A stretch of 64,000 nucleotides of DNA from Dermacentor variabilis (taxonomy: Eukaryota > Arthropoda > Arachnida > Ixodida > Ixodidae): contig NC_134570.1 in NCBI RefSeq assembly GCF_050947875.1, positions 228,579,265-228,643,264 of the forward strand, read 5' to 3'. A model generated the notes under the pieces. That model saw only the letters and a program-made list of their open reading frames with translations, did not search any database and had not been told where the DNA came from. This document shows positions 1-11,558 of the stretch, piece after piece; position 1 is the stretch's first letter, and each line of letters opens with the position of its first letter. Both the position numbers and the translations under genes were made by a program.

Positions 1-206
1 CGTTGATTTGCGGCAAGCGGCTTGAAAGCATTGAATAACAGCAAGTCCTTGCTTCGGTGGAAGGGCTTGCGACTGGTCTGCGAGGATGCCCTCTTCAAGT
101 TCTGCACTTTGTCTCTTCAGTTCCTCAACAGCTTGATTGTAAAGCGACAGCTTGGCTTTCAGCTGACGAGTGGCTTGTGTGTCCGCTCTTCTACGCTTTG
201 AAATTG
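1..206 (-). CDS. Partial coding exon, basic/coiled-coil protein, runs off left edge
   Basis: One minus-strand frame is open over the whole stretch (about 68 codons) and continues past the window edge. It starts after a good acceptor: a pyrimidine-rich run followed by CTGCTGCAG, with AG at 208-207. The protein is polar, with RRRADTQATRQLKAKLSLY, then NQAVEELKRQSAELEEG, then ALPPKQGLAVIQCF, so it is probably helical. I do not recognise it with certainty. The arrangement loosely recalls the C-terminal part of KDZ-type transposases, but it could equally be a host exon. It does not resemble any part of GIT that I can recall. Codon content looks like real coding DNA, unlike the decayed elements nearby. 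Overlapping plus-strand frames are read as shadows. Confidence 0.4.
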
Positions 207-2089
207 CTGCAGCAGAAAAAGAAAAGAGCGCTACTTCCCACAGGTCAGGGTGTGTGGCGTCACTGAAACAGCAGAGCCGGCACGACTCTCAGTGGGCGAC
301 GTGTAAACGTCGGCGTGCACCTCCTCGCGGCTTCAATGTGCTGTGTAGGCACTGCGTGCTGCTTATCACACTTCCCTATCCTAGCCACTGTAGCTCTGCA
401 TTAATTTTGTTGGTTGCGTTGAAGTTGTTCCTGGACACGCAGTTTCTCAACCTTGCTTGACTTGCCATCGAAACGGAAGAAGGATGATCCGCCCACTGAT
501 CATCGGCAATGCACGACGTTGCCGGTGAAAGATTGGAATCATCGTTGCCGGTGATAGATTTGGAAACTAAGTGCTTCTAACCAATGAGACGATCGTCACA
601 AACGTGCTTGCATCAGGTAGCAACGGCAACGACGGCAGCAATGATGCGGTAGGGCAGGCTGCCTCAAACTTTTCTTCACAGGAGACCTGGCAGATGATTC
701 AGTCCCTCCAGGGCTTCATTTTCGCGAGGAACCTTCCGCTGCACTAAGTGGAGCACTTGGATGTTTTGGAGAAGGATGTTGGCAAGCATCACGTAAAGCA
801 TGCAAGGCTGACAGACATTAGCTTTTCTCGTGCAAGCCAGTGAGAAGTACATGGCGAGATGCTTGTTGTGATTTCTCCTCAGCATTTCTTCTGAAATTCT
901 CAAGCTGACAGGCTGCCATGGCAGTCTTCTCGCAAATTTTAAGAGGCCCCTTTTGGGGCCATCAAAGTGATGCCTTGGCGGTGCTCGCATATCACTTGCC
1001 ACCCGTGACACCTCTTTCTAGTTGTTATAGCAGTGCCATTCTTTAACGCCGACAGCCGCGGCTTGTTACACGTGATCAAAGCGGCCAGGAAGCTGTTAAA
1101 CGAGTGAACACAATCAGCAGCCAGGCGGAAGAAGGTGGTTGGGAGGGGCACTGGCCTCCCCGCCATTATAGTTTTCTTGCGCCAACTCTGCCATCCCCCT
1201 ATTTTGATTTGGTCAGGCAACCAGATTAAAACAATTATCTGTTATAGCAATAAAATTTTCGTGGCGCGTGAATATTGTTACAAGTGGGTTCGACTGTGCA
1301 TGCGTCGATGGTAACTTCACTGCCTGTTACCTCATATGGCTGTCGCACAAGGCTGGTTTCTGGCTAACGCTGACCTACTTTCTAATTTAGACCCATCTTC
1401 ATAGACCTGATTTAGAGATAATTTATTTCAGCCTGGGTTACCTCAAGGGTATTTAATATGGTGGATATAATTGATTGCTGTGGTTGTCACAGATCATGAC
1501 GCAGCAGCGCAAGAAAAGTCACATACGGATAAGAACGTCATGAACATATTCCAATCACCCAGTTTTCTTTTCCCGTTGCTATTCATTCTTGTTTTGTCTT
1601 TCATGCCAAATAAATACCCTTCAAATGCAGCATTGTGAGTAATAATGTAGGTATTATGGCACAGGTTCCCCTTAAAGCCTCATTTTATATACACTGGCCA
1701 ACCATTGGGTTTATGGTTTCTTTATGTTTTGACGGAATGGTTTTAGCCACGTTATGACGCACTGATGTCTTCCATGTGTGTTTCGAGAAGTCACCAGGAT
1801 AGCTCCTAATGCGCATGCACATTGTTTAGTTGTTGACATGTTGGCCTGTTTGGCCGATGTATGTAGATGTGATTTCCCCCAAAATAAATCTTCAGTTGTG
1901 AGTCAGTGCCAGTGTCTGTACTTCTTTCCCTTTGTCCTCGTCTGTTTTGCGCTGTTAGTTTCCGAATCATGAATCACCACCAACTCGCCCACGTTTCTCT
2001 TCTAGTACAGCCTCATTTTCAGTTTTTCCTGTTCAGTAAAACTGCACGATAATACACTACAATAGTAATAATACAATAGTACACTACAT
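207..2089. other. Unassigned non-coding stretch
   Basis: I see no recognisable gene here. Minus-strand frames at 676-1011 and 939-1220 overlap in different frames and show no motif I recognise. They might be remains of the element that supplied the open frame at 1-206. From 1250 onward the sequence is AT-rich with no evident repeat end. Confidence 0.4.
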
Positions 2090-2377
2090 CTCCAGGCTTG
2101 GAGTGGCGTCTCACACCGGCAAAAACGTTGAGAGCAAATGGGGCTATACTAATCCAGGTACAACCAAATTGGGAAGACCCACTAAGCTTCAACAAGACAC
2201 TCCCTCATCAAAACAGGAATTGGCCCCCCCAAGCGCAGTATTCGGCCGTTCCTTCCCTCATGATTCCTACAATTAAACTACGGCCCTCAGTCCCCAGCAG
2301 CTGCAGAGCACCTGACCAAGGCGGTGGTCAGACCTGTAATGCAGCAGAGGGAGCCTAAGAATCTCTGGACCCGGACA

Positions 2378-2967
2378 GGCAACCAATGAAAACTGACCCT
2401 TACAACGTTTAACACCTGAACCCTCTCGAGTGAAGCTAACCTAGTAGGACTCTTTGAGGAACTATCAGGCATTGTTTGGGATGTCATTGGCCTTAGTGAG
2501 GTTAGAAGAACTGGTGAGGCTTATACAGTGCTGACAAATGGCCACGTCCTCTGCTATACAGGACTACCAGATAAGCAGTTCGGAGTAGGATTCCTAATCC
2601 ATAATGACATAGCGGGCAACACTGATGAGTTCTACAGCATTAATGAGAGGATAGCAGTAGTTGTAATAAAGCCACGTAGGAAGTGTAGAACAAAAGTAGC
2701 AGAGACCTACGCTCCAACCTCCAGTCACGATGATGAATAAAACGGTTTTAAGATGTTGAATTAGCAATGCAAAAAGTACAAACTCAGTATACTGTAGTCA
2801 TAGGCGACTTCAATGCAAAAATGGGGAAAAAGGAGGCTGGTGAACAAGCAATTGGTAACTACGGCGTGGACTCTACGAACACTCGAGGAGAGATGTTGGT
2901 AGAATTCACGGAAAGGAATAAGCTGCGAATAATGAGCACCTTCTTCAGAAAACGGAACAAAAAGTAG
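2378..2967 (+). pseudogene. RTE endonuclease domain, broken
   Basis: The frame from 2389 reads through DVIGLSEVRR, the conserved E-containing motif of APE-type endonucleases, after one in-frame TGA near 2416. It then gives GVGFLIHNDI, and after a stop and shift VVIGDFNAKMG (2791-2823), the GDFN motif that carries catalytic residues. The endonuclease would nick the target DNA to prime reverse transcription. At least two frame breaks separate the visible parts. Confidence 0.75.
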
Positions 2968-3036
2968 ACCTGGAAAGGCCTTAATGGTGAAACAAACAAT
3001 TAAATTGATTTCATACTCTCTGCCGATCCTAGCATA

Positions 3037-5330
3037 TTGCAGGATGTAGAAGTGTTAGGTAGGGTAAAGTGCAGTGATAGGCTAGTGAGGGCTAGGATCC
3101 ACCTCAATTTGAAGAGAGAAAGAGTAAAATTGGTCAAGAAGGAACAGGCCAACCTAGATGCAGTAAGGGTAAAAGCGGAACAATTCAGGTTGGCACTTGC
3201 AAACAGATATGCAGCCTTAGAACAGACAGATGAAGATGAGATAGAGGCAATTAATGAAACCGCAACTAGGCTGACTTCAGAAGCAGTAATTGAAGTGGTA
3301 GGTAAGGCACCAAGGCAACCAGTAGGTAAGCTCTCCAAAGTAACAAAGGACCTAATAAAGAAATGGCGAAGGATGACAGTGTTGAACTTGAAAAAGGGGT
3401 ACCAGCAAAACACAAAGGACGCGCACACAAGGAAAAGGTGTTAGACACGGACGGACACCTTTTTTTTGTGTGCGCGTCCTTTGTGTTTCCCTGGTACCCC
3501 CGTTTTCAAGTTCCTCATGCACCAACTGGCCCAAGAGCTTGCACAAATAAAGGTGTCAAACGCAAGAGATCAGATAGAACTTGCGGAACTGTCAAAACAA
3601 ATCAACCAGGAGAAAATAAGGGATATGAGAAATTATAATGTGACAAAGACTGAGGAAGCCGTAAAAAATGGACGCAGCCTGAAATCAGCAAGAAGGAAAC
3701 TTGGCATAGAACAAATCAAGATGTATGCACTGAAAGATAGGCAGGGTAATATCATCAGCAATCTTTAAGATATAGTAAATGAGTGGAAAAATTTTATGCT
3801 GACCTGTAGAGTACCCAAAGCAGCCACGATACCTCCATTCGAAGTAGTAATGAACAGGTTACAGAGGCTCCTTCTATAACTAATGAAGCTAGAAAGGCCT
3901 TGCAAGACTTGAAGGACTACCACAGCAGTTTAATCAAAGATCGAGACCTAATGCTTGAAAAACTAATGGCCCTTTATACAAACTGTCTATCGACTTACAC
4001 GGTCCCAGAGCACTGGAAGAATGCCAACATTATACTAATCCACAAAAAGGGAGACATTGAAGAATTGAATTATAGGCCCATGAGCTTACTTCCAATATTA
4101 TATAAAATATTCGTCAAGACAATCTCCATTGGAATAAGGGCAACACTGGACTTTGGGCAACCAAGGAAACAGGCAGGTTTCAGAAAGGGATACTCTACAA
4201 TGGATCACATCCATGTCATTAATCAGGTAATCAAGAAATCCGCAAAGTACAATAAGCCTCTCTATATGGCTTTCGTAGGTTACGAAAAGGCATTTGATGC
4301 AGTAGAGATACCAGCAGTCATAGAGGCATAACGTAATCAAGGAGTAGAAGACGCTTAAGTAAATATCTTGGAAAGTATCTGCAGAGATTCCACAGCTACC
4401 TTAATTCTCCACAAGAAAAGTAGGAAGATACCTATAAAGAAATGGGTCAGACAAGGAGACAAAATCTCTCGAATGCTATTCACAGCATGCTTGGAAGAAG
4501 TATTCAAGCATTAAACTGGGAAGGCTTAGGAGTAAGGATCAACAGCGAATATCTCGGCAACCTTCAATTTGCAGATGACATTGTCCTGTTCAGCAACACT
4601 GGGGATGAGTTACAACAAATGATTGAGGACCTTAACAGGGAGAGTGTAAGAGTGGGGTTGAATATTAATATGCAGAAGACAAAGATAATGATCAATAGCT
4701 GGGCAAGGGAGCATGAGTTCAGGATCGCCAGTCAGCATCTAGAGTCTGTGAAAGAGTATGTTTACCTATGTCAATTACTCACAGGGGACCCTTACCATGA
4801 GAACGAAATTTACAGAAGAATAAAAATGGGTTGGAGCACATTCGACAGACATCGTCAGATCCTGAATAGAAGCTTACCATTATCACTAAAAACAAAGGTG
4901 TACAATCAGTGCATTCTTTTGGTACTGACATATGGGGCAGAAACTTGGAGACTGACAAAGAAGCTCGAGAACAAGTTAAGGACCATGCAAAGAGCGATGG
5001 AACGAAGAATGTTAGGCATAACGTTAAGAGATGAAAAGAGAGTGGTGTGGATCAGAGAGCAAACAGGGATAGCTGATATTCTAATTGACATTAAAAGAAA
5101 GAAATGGAGCTGGGCAAGTCATGTAATGTGTAGGTTAGGTAACCGGTAAACCATTAGGATTACAGAATGGGTGCCAAGAGAAGGGAAGCGCAGTCAGAAA
5201 ACTAAGTGGGGTGATGAAATTAAGAAATTTGCAGGCGCTAGCTGAAATAGGTTGGCGCAGGACAGGGGCAAATGGAGATTGCAGGGAAAGGCCTTCGTGC
5301 GGCAGTGGATATAAAATAGGCTGACGACGA
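3037..5330 (+). pseudogene. RTE reverse transcriptase region, broken
   Basis: The linker at 3037-3380 is followed by the hairpin insertion. The linker resumes at 3553 (NARDQIELAELSKQ). The reverse transcriptase is visible as NIILIHKKGDIEELNYRP (4024-4077), QAGFRKGYSTMDHIH (4171-4215), FVGYEKAFDAVE (4273-4308) and FADDIVLFS (4567-4593), which holds the catalytic ADD. The C-terminal part contains LTYGAETWRLTKK. Stops and shifts occur near 3768, 4331-4440 and 5149. The FVGYEKAFD motif has Gly where the better-preserved copy at 48.7-50.3 kb has Asp (FIDYEKAFD), so a catalytic residue is also lost. Confidence 0.8.
3384..3552 (+). repeat. Hairpin insertion (arms about 58 bp) with short unique tail
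   Basis: GAACTTGAAAAAGGGGTACC (3384-3403) and the following bases up to AAAAGGTGT pair with the reverse complement ending at 3513. This gives a hairpin of 130 bp. It is followed by about 39 bp of tail (CACCAACTGGCCCAAGAG) ending in AAATAAAG. It interrupts the RTE linker frame between RMTV and NARDQ. Only a weak GTGT duplication is seen at the edges, so the exact insertion points are uncertain. Confidence 0.7.
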
Positions 5331-5333
5331 TGA

Positions 5334-5724
5334 ATGTGACTAGCAAAGAGATGGTCAACAAGGGCCTCAGCTCTGAATTGCAATCTCACTGTTGATCAGT
5401 CCTACAAACTTGTTAGGAGAAGGGTGAATGTGCTTCTTGATACCACAACTAGAACAGATAAAATGACTAATGAATGCGTTTAATGTGCTGATCTATAAGA
5501 TGAGGATGCCACCCATGTGATGGGGATAAAAAAATATGACCTTAACAGATCTGATTACAGCTCTCCTAGAGAAGTAGTCGCATTGAATAAAGCTTTCATG
5601 CTAGTATGAAAAATTTAAATAGGCAGGTTGAACCAAATTCAACACAGATAAGAGTAATGGCATCCTTGGTAATTTGCATCGGTGCACTCGTATGTCGTTA
5701 AACCACACCGGTGCACACCCGCCA
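5334..5724 (+). other. Possible small LINE remnant
   Basis: The plus strand reads DEDATHVM near 5500 in a context like the Cys/His C-terminus of non-LTR reverse transcriptases, but the frame holds stops and the cysteines are incomplete. There is nothing else in this stretch that I can support. Confidence 0.25.
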
Positions 5725-5989
5725 TGGATGGATGGATGTTATGAGCATCCCCTTTGTAATTGGGCAGCGGGTTGCGCCACCAAGCTCTCACTATTATACT
5801 GCCTGATGTCCTACCTAGGTTAAAAAAAGAAAAAAAAAACAACAATGAATTCCCATAAAGAAATTTTCTGACCCCTTATTGTGAACTTTGTTTTTGTACG
5901 TCTCCATTTTTTATCATTTCTCTACTTCTACCACTCTTCCAATCGCCTCTTACTAATCACTATTGCAGACATGTTTATTTTCCCCCTGC

Positions 5990-7900
5990 TCTCGCTTAAC
6001 CCAAGGGCTTTAAGGAGGCCAGAGGTGCATAAATCGACCACTGGGCAGATATCATCACATTCTAATAAAACATGCTCCATTGTTTCCTTAGCTTTACTGC
6101 AGCAAGCACATACTTATTCTTCTTTCTTATATCTCGCTTTATAGGTGCGTGTTCTAAGGCATCCTGATCTCGCTTCGAAAAGCAACGAGCTTGCCTTTGA
6201 GATGTCATAAATTCTTCTTTCCCGATTTCGTTTTTTCCTCTTAAGTAGTTACTCATGGCAGGTTCCTTTTCCATTGCTGCCACCCATGAGATTAGTTCAG
6301 CCTCTCTGACTGTCCGCTTGACCTTCTTTGTTGCTGTGTTGCCCACCCTACAGGCCGTGTACCTGCTGGTAAGCTTTTGAGTTCTTTTCGTCCACTGTGA
6401 ATCCATGCTATTCCTGTACAAATACCTGAACACTCTCCCAGCCCAATTACTTTCTTCCATATTCCTCAGTCATTTTTCATAATCAATTTTACTGTGAGCT
6501 TCTATCACTTCAAAACTAGTCCAGCCCACATCACCCTGTACAGCTTCATTTGTAGTCTTCCTGTGAGTGCCCAAAGCAGGGCGTCCCATTGACCTTTGGT
6601 TCGCATCGAGTCCTGATTGTGCCCTGGATTTCAAGCAAGCAACCGCATATCCAAAGGTAAGTCCTGGAACTATTACACCTTTCCACATACCCCGGAGCAC
6701 CTCGTACCTATTGTATCCCCATAGCGCTCTGTGCTTCATTATGGCTGCAATTCTCTTCCCCTTCACTGTTATTGTTTTTTCCTGTGTTTCCATATACCTG
6801 TTGCCTTCGTTTATCCATTTACCAAGGTATTTATATTCTTCTAGCCGAGGTATTTCCTGGCCCTGTAGTGCCACTGTCTGTTCACTGTTTTCATTGAATA
6901 CACACCTGATTTTCTAATGCTAAATTTCAAACCTAAATTGTTGCCTTCCTGTCCACAGATATTAGTCAGACGTTGCAAATCACTTTGCTTGTTAGCTAGC
7001 AACACAATGTCGTCCACATAAAATAAACCTGGGAGCTGCTGCTCTACTACTGTACCCGCCTGTTTGTATGAGAGATTAAAACCGATGTTACTCTCTTCTA
7101 ACGCCCTCTTCATCCTCACCATGCATATCATAAACAGCAATGGAGATAAAGAGCACCCCTGCCTCAGCCTTTGTTGATATCAACTTTTTCTTCGCTCCTC
7201 ATCTCTTCCCATTCAACGCAAACGGTATTTTCTAGATAAATCTCTCTCAAAAGCTGTAGACAATCGTCAGCTAAGCCTTCCCCTTCCAGAATATTCCGCA
7301 AAATGTCACGGTCTACGCTGTCATGCATTCCTGCAATGTCCAAAAAGGCCACATATAATGGTCTGCTTTCTGCTCTTGATATTTTGGTACACTGAGTAAG
7401 AATAAATAAGTTATCATCTAAACACTTACCTATTCTGAAGCCGTTCTAAAGTTCTCCCAAACTGCCATTATTCTCTGCCCATGCTTGCAGCTTTAATTTG
7501 ATTGCCTCCATTGGTAACCCGTATGTTACCGATGTAATGGTCAACAGTCTATACAAGTGAATTCTATCTTTCTCCCCTTTACCTTTATAAATTAAATTAA
7601 TTCTACTTTGTCACCAACTGACTGGTATTAATCTATCTTTTAAAGTTTTTTTCACTGTTTTCACCAGAGCTTCCTTACTTTTTGGTCCTACTAGTTCATT
7701 AATCAGCCTAACACGAGCCTTGTCTAGCCCTGTGGCTGTGCGCTTAGGAATTTTCTCTTCGGCTTTCTTCCAGTTGAAATTTGTCAGCACCAGCTCTTTT
7801 TCCACCTGGTTCTTTTTCATGCTCTTTTTTTCTTCAAATACAACCTCGTCATTGCATTCCAAAGATTCGGCTATTATTTTTCGGATGTAATTTATTGCTG
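5990..7900 (-). pseudogene. LINE-B reverse transcriptase and C-terminal region, fragmented
   Basis: Visible on the minus strand are RTATGLDKARVRLINELVG (7690-7750), MAFLDIAGMHDSVDRDIL (7300-7352), LFYVDDIVLLANKQSDL (6980-7030; the YxDD box is YVDD) and LEEYKYLGKWINEGN (6810-6850). The C-terminal part (6062-6460) is rich in basic residues and ends in a stretch with Cys/His spacing. At least four frame breaks are present, so it cannot be expressed as one protein. Confidence 0.7.
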
Positions 7901-8147
7901 CTTCCCCTTCCAGTCTGTTTTCATCATTGTCTAGAATATGTTGTTGTATTGTTGTTAACTTCCCGCCTAATAAATTTATGGTTCCAAAATATTCTAGGTG
8001 CAGTCTTCTTTTCCTCATGTATTTCTGACAACCAAAGTTCACTTTCACCTTTTATCTTTGCTTGCACCAGTATTTGAACCATAGACTTTTTCTCCCGATA
8101 TATTTCCCATTTACTGGCCACTTCATCCTGCAGCAACTGCGCCTTCT

Positions 8148-9060
8148 CTACCTGCCTGTGCTCTCGGGATGCTTTCTGTCGATTGGCGATCGCTTCTCGT
8201 ATCTTGCTGTTCCCAACCAGCTTTTTGGTTTCTTTCTTCCTTTCCAACGAACATGTTGTTTCTCTTTCCGTATTTCTCTCATTATTACACTTAGAAGCTC
8301 ACTATATTCCCACTCTTTACTTGGCCATTTGCCAAGTTCTTCCTCGACCTGTGTGACTATATTTGTTGTTTGTTCAGCATTCAAATTTGGACTGGCCATT
8401 TTGCTCTCCTTGCTCTCTTTCCCAACTACATATCCCATTTTCAATATGATGTGTTTATGGTCACTCCCTATGCTGCTATACCCTTTCTCGTCAATGACAA
8501 TTTCTCTCAACTTATCATGAATTCCTTCTGTAATCTGACAGTAATCAATGGTTGATTGCCAGTTTCCCACTTCCTACGTTACCTGCCCTTCACACTTAGG
8601 GCCCTGTATTCACGATAACGAGGTTATGTTGCTCACAAAGGTCTAGCATTGACTTCCCGTTATTGTCGGTATAGCCATCTAAATCCTGTATGTGGGCATT
8701 CATGTCACCTAATAGGACAATTTCAGCACGATTCCTGCAATCTTTAATACCAGTGCTTATACATTCCACTAACTCTTTATTCATCTCTGTGCAATTATCT
8801 CCAGTTCACAAATACGTAAGGCCCAGTCAAGTTTTTTTTCCCGCTCATTGTACCTGATAACCAAAGATGCTCTTGAGATATTGAATTTACTTTTTTCCAT
8901 TTGGCTCCCTAATGGATGAGCATTCCGACTTCCCCTTCTCATTCTTTCCGACTTAGTTCTGTTGCACCCTTCACAAACATAATTCCCAATCACTGGTGGC
9001 TTTTTCCGAGTCAAGGTGCATTTTTGTAACCGTACACACCCCTATTTGTTCTCTATTCAA
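8148..9060 (-). pseudogene. LINE-B APE-type endonuclease, fragmented
   Basis: Minus-strand pieces in order are PPVIGNYVCEGCNR (about 8940-9000), VLLGDMNAHIQDLDGYTDN (8660-8730), STIDYCQITEGIHDKL (8500-8555) and SIGSDHKHIILKMGY (8435-8480). GDMN and SDHK are the catalytic DN and DH pairs expected in exonuclease-endonuclease-phosphatase folds. Stops between 8570 and 8600 and near 8785 break the frame. The same domain is present at 61.3-62.6 kb. Confidence 0.7.
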
Positions 9061-9547
9061 CTGCCCTGCATGTTGATGTAGCCTATGGCATGGCGAGCTC
9101 TCTTTATTGTTTTTCTCCTTTTTCTGTTACTGACGGCGATGCTATTCTGAGGTTTCCCTAGAGGACCTTCTTCATTACTATCTACTCTGGCCTCCTGAGC
9201 ACCCGAGGACCCCCTAAAGAAGCAACAGCATGACCAGCAAGTCGCCAGCCCACTCCTCGTCCAAACATGTAATTGAAGTGGATCCTCTCTCATTCAAAAC
9301 CACCACACCTTCTCACTACCTTGTTTACTTCGACAACCTTGAAACATTTTTGTCAGCTCATTTTCTGTATCGCCTAATTAGCAGCCAGTACGGTTTTTTG
9401 TACGTGACTGTCATGTACAGGCACCTCTGGCACCGTGCACACCACGATCTGCACGTGAGGGGATAGTTTGCGCAAGTCATCCACCCCCTTCGCCAGGCGC
9501 TGGGCTAGTCCTGTCCCTTTCCTGTTTAGGGCGTCGCCCACCTGTTA

Positions 9548-10201
9548 CTATGACAAGGTTGTGCACGTGGGCTTTTTCCAAAAGTTTTGCTTGTTTTCAC
9601 CTATGGCAGAACCCAGTGTCCACCCCGGAAATGTCCCTACCGCCAGTGTTTTATCGTCTTTCACCCTCTCCAGAATTGCTTCTGAGCGCCTAGCCAGGTT
9701 TGAGCAGCTGGCGATAATCACCATTTCACTCTCTCCTTCCTCTCCCTGCTTCCCTTTGTCCTTTTCTGTGTGATTCAGACTTGACAAGGGGCATTGACCC
9801 TAGCACTCCTGCTCTTTTCACGTCGCGGCCTCAAGGTAGGTGCCGCTCTTTACATCTACCCTCTTCCCACGTAGCACATATTCCACATGCTTTGCTGACA
9901 CTCCCTCTACTGTCACAACGGGGGACTGCGTTCCACTGCCACGACCATTCTCGTTCACAATGGCGGCCCTCTTCAGCTTTTCCTCGGCTGCTTGAAGTCC
10001 TTTTTCCACTATCTTCCATGCGTCACGCTCCATATTTAGCTCATTTTTGAGCTCTTCGACTTGTTTGACAAGTTCATCTTGGAAAGCATCCATTTTCCTC
10101 AGCCTAGCATCGACATCACAGTGTGTGCCTATTGACTCGATTTGCTCTCCATTCTCATCCGTCCCCTCGTCTGCCTTGAGGGACCGTCCCGCACACTGCA
10201 T
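9548..10201 (-). pseudogene. LINE-B ORF1-like coiled-coil region
   Basis: The minus frame 9818-10201 gives a charged helical protein containing DELVKQVEELKNELNMERD and LQAAEEKLKRAA, a strong coiled-coil pattern. It continues with a different open stretch at 9548-9787 (LARRSEAILERVKDDKTLAV). Position upstream of the endonuclease on the same strand suggests an ORF1 nucleic-acid-binding protein. No RRM or zinc knuckle is visible, so the role is inferred from position only. Confidence 0.5.
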
Positions 10202-10432
10202 GCTTTCCCGGCTTTCTTGCCACGCATTGCATGGCTTTTTCTAATGCAAATAGTGTATTACAGTAAAACCTCCCTAATTTGAATGTGGTTAATTCAAAAT
10301 TCCGGATAATTCTAATGTTTTCTGCGATCCCGTATTTTCCAATGTAAGTTTGACCGGATAATTCGAACCGGCAGCCTAGGCCAACCCGGTTAATTAGAAG
10401 ATTTGGGGTGCTATCCGGCAATTCCCGATCCC

Positions 10433-11147
10433 CATCATCATCATCAGCCTGGTTACGCCCACTGCAGGGCAAAGGCCTCTCCCATACTTCTCCAACAACC
10501 CCGGTCATGTACTAATTGTGGCCATGCCGTCCCCGCAAACTTCTTAATCTCATCCGCCCACCTAACTTTCTGCCGCCCCCTGCTACGCTTCCCTTCCCTT
10601 GGGATCCAGTCCGTAACCCTTAATGACCATCGGTTATCTTCCCTCCTCATTACATGTCCTGCCCATGCCCATTTCTTTTTCTTGATTTCAACTAAGATGT
10701 CATTAACTCGCGTTTGTTCCCTCACCCAATCTGCTCTTTTCTTATCCCTTAACGTTACACCTATCATTCTTCTTTCCATAGCTCATTGTGTCGTCCTCAA
10801 TTTGAGTAGAACCCTTTTAGTAAGCCTCCAGGTTTCTGCCCCGTAGGTGAGTACTGGTAAGACACAGCTATTATATACTTTTCTCTTGAGGGATAATGGC
10901 AACCTGCTGTTCATGATTTGGGAATGCCTGCCAAACGCACCCCAGCCCATTCTTATTCTTCCGATTATTTCCGTCTCATGATCCGGATCCGCCGTCACTA
11001 CCTACCCTAAGTAGATGTATTCCCTTACGACTTCCAGTGCCTCGCTGCCTATTGTAAATTGCTGTTCTCTCCCGAGACTGTTAAGCATTACTTTAGTTTT
11101 CTGCAGATTAATTTTTAGACCCACTCTTCTGCTTTGCCTCTCCAGGT
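10433..11147 (-). mobile_element. 5'-truncated RTE 3' fragment inside the pogo element
   Basis: It begins on + with CATCATCATCATCAGCCTGG, the reverse complement of the RTE tail, and reads on the minus strand as the RTE C-terminus (LPVLTYGAETWRLTKR, then RRMIGVTLRDKKRADWVREQ). It is nearly identical to the copy at 48653-50345 over about 700 bp, with only a few scattered differences visible by eye. The insertion is therefore much younger than the older RTE at 2.1-5.3 kb. Confidence 0.85.
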
Positions 11148-11558
11148 TTTTTTCACCGCAAACCCGACGAAACGACGGCCGTTACAAGCTGCGAGGTGAC
11201 GGCACATAGCAATTGTGATTATTTATAGACAAAGCGCCCAACCCGTAGTCCTGCTAGCAAAAAAAATCAGTCCACGGTGCGTCCCGTGTACCACCGAAAC
11301 GCGTGCCTGCAGAGGAGACGTGCTTCGCTGCTACGCAGCGGGCGTACTGGTTTTTGACACGTGCTCTTGTCCCCGACTCCGCACGCTCCTCGTTGCCGAC
11401 GCGACTCCTGGCTGCCGTTCACCCATTCTCTCTCCGCACCTGCAGCGACGTGTCTGCCCGATCTGCACCGTTTCTTTGTGTGCGGTGGTTAGGGGTGTTG
11501 CAGCTAGCTTGGTGTTCTTTTTTTTTTCTTAACTGTGAAGAAGTGTCTGTGAGCGAAG

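Larger units (their letters stand above)
2090..5333 (+). mobile_element. RTE-clade non-LTR retrotransposon, near full length, decayed
   Basis: The order is APE-type endonuclease (about 2378-2967), linker, reverse transcriptase (about 3900-5149) and a C-terminal basic region, all on the plus strand. The 3' end, GGCTGACGACGATGA near 5333, matches the (TGATGA)-type tail of the RTE copies on the minus strand elsewhere in this window. RTE elements move by target-primed reverse transcription. Several frameshifts and stops, plus a 170 bp hairpin insertion, make this copy dead. The 5' boundary is approximate. Confidence 0.8.
5725..10250 (-). mobile_element. APE-type non-LTR retrotransposon (LINE-B), near full length, decayed
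   Basis: On the minus strand the order is a coiled-coil ORF1, an endonuclease, a reverse transcriptase and a Cys/His-type C-terminus. The 3' end is marked by a (CATC)n tail, seen on + as ATGGATGGATGGATG at 5724-5738. The same 3' end recurs at 13772 and, on the opposite strand, at 60042. Clade is unresolved: the motif C context (LFYVDDIVLLA) and LDIAGMHDSVDR are clearly not RTE or CR1. The 5' end is approximate because the neighbouring pogo element starts at 10261. Confidence 0.75.

Noticed and set aside
6567..8555. Several plus-strand open frames (for example 6567-6917, 8062-8520)
   Set aside because: They are antisense shadows of the LINE-B reverse transcriptase and endonuclease.
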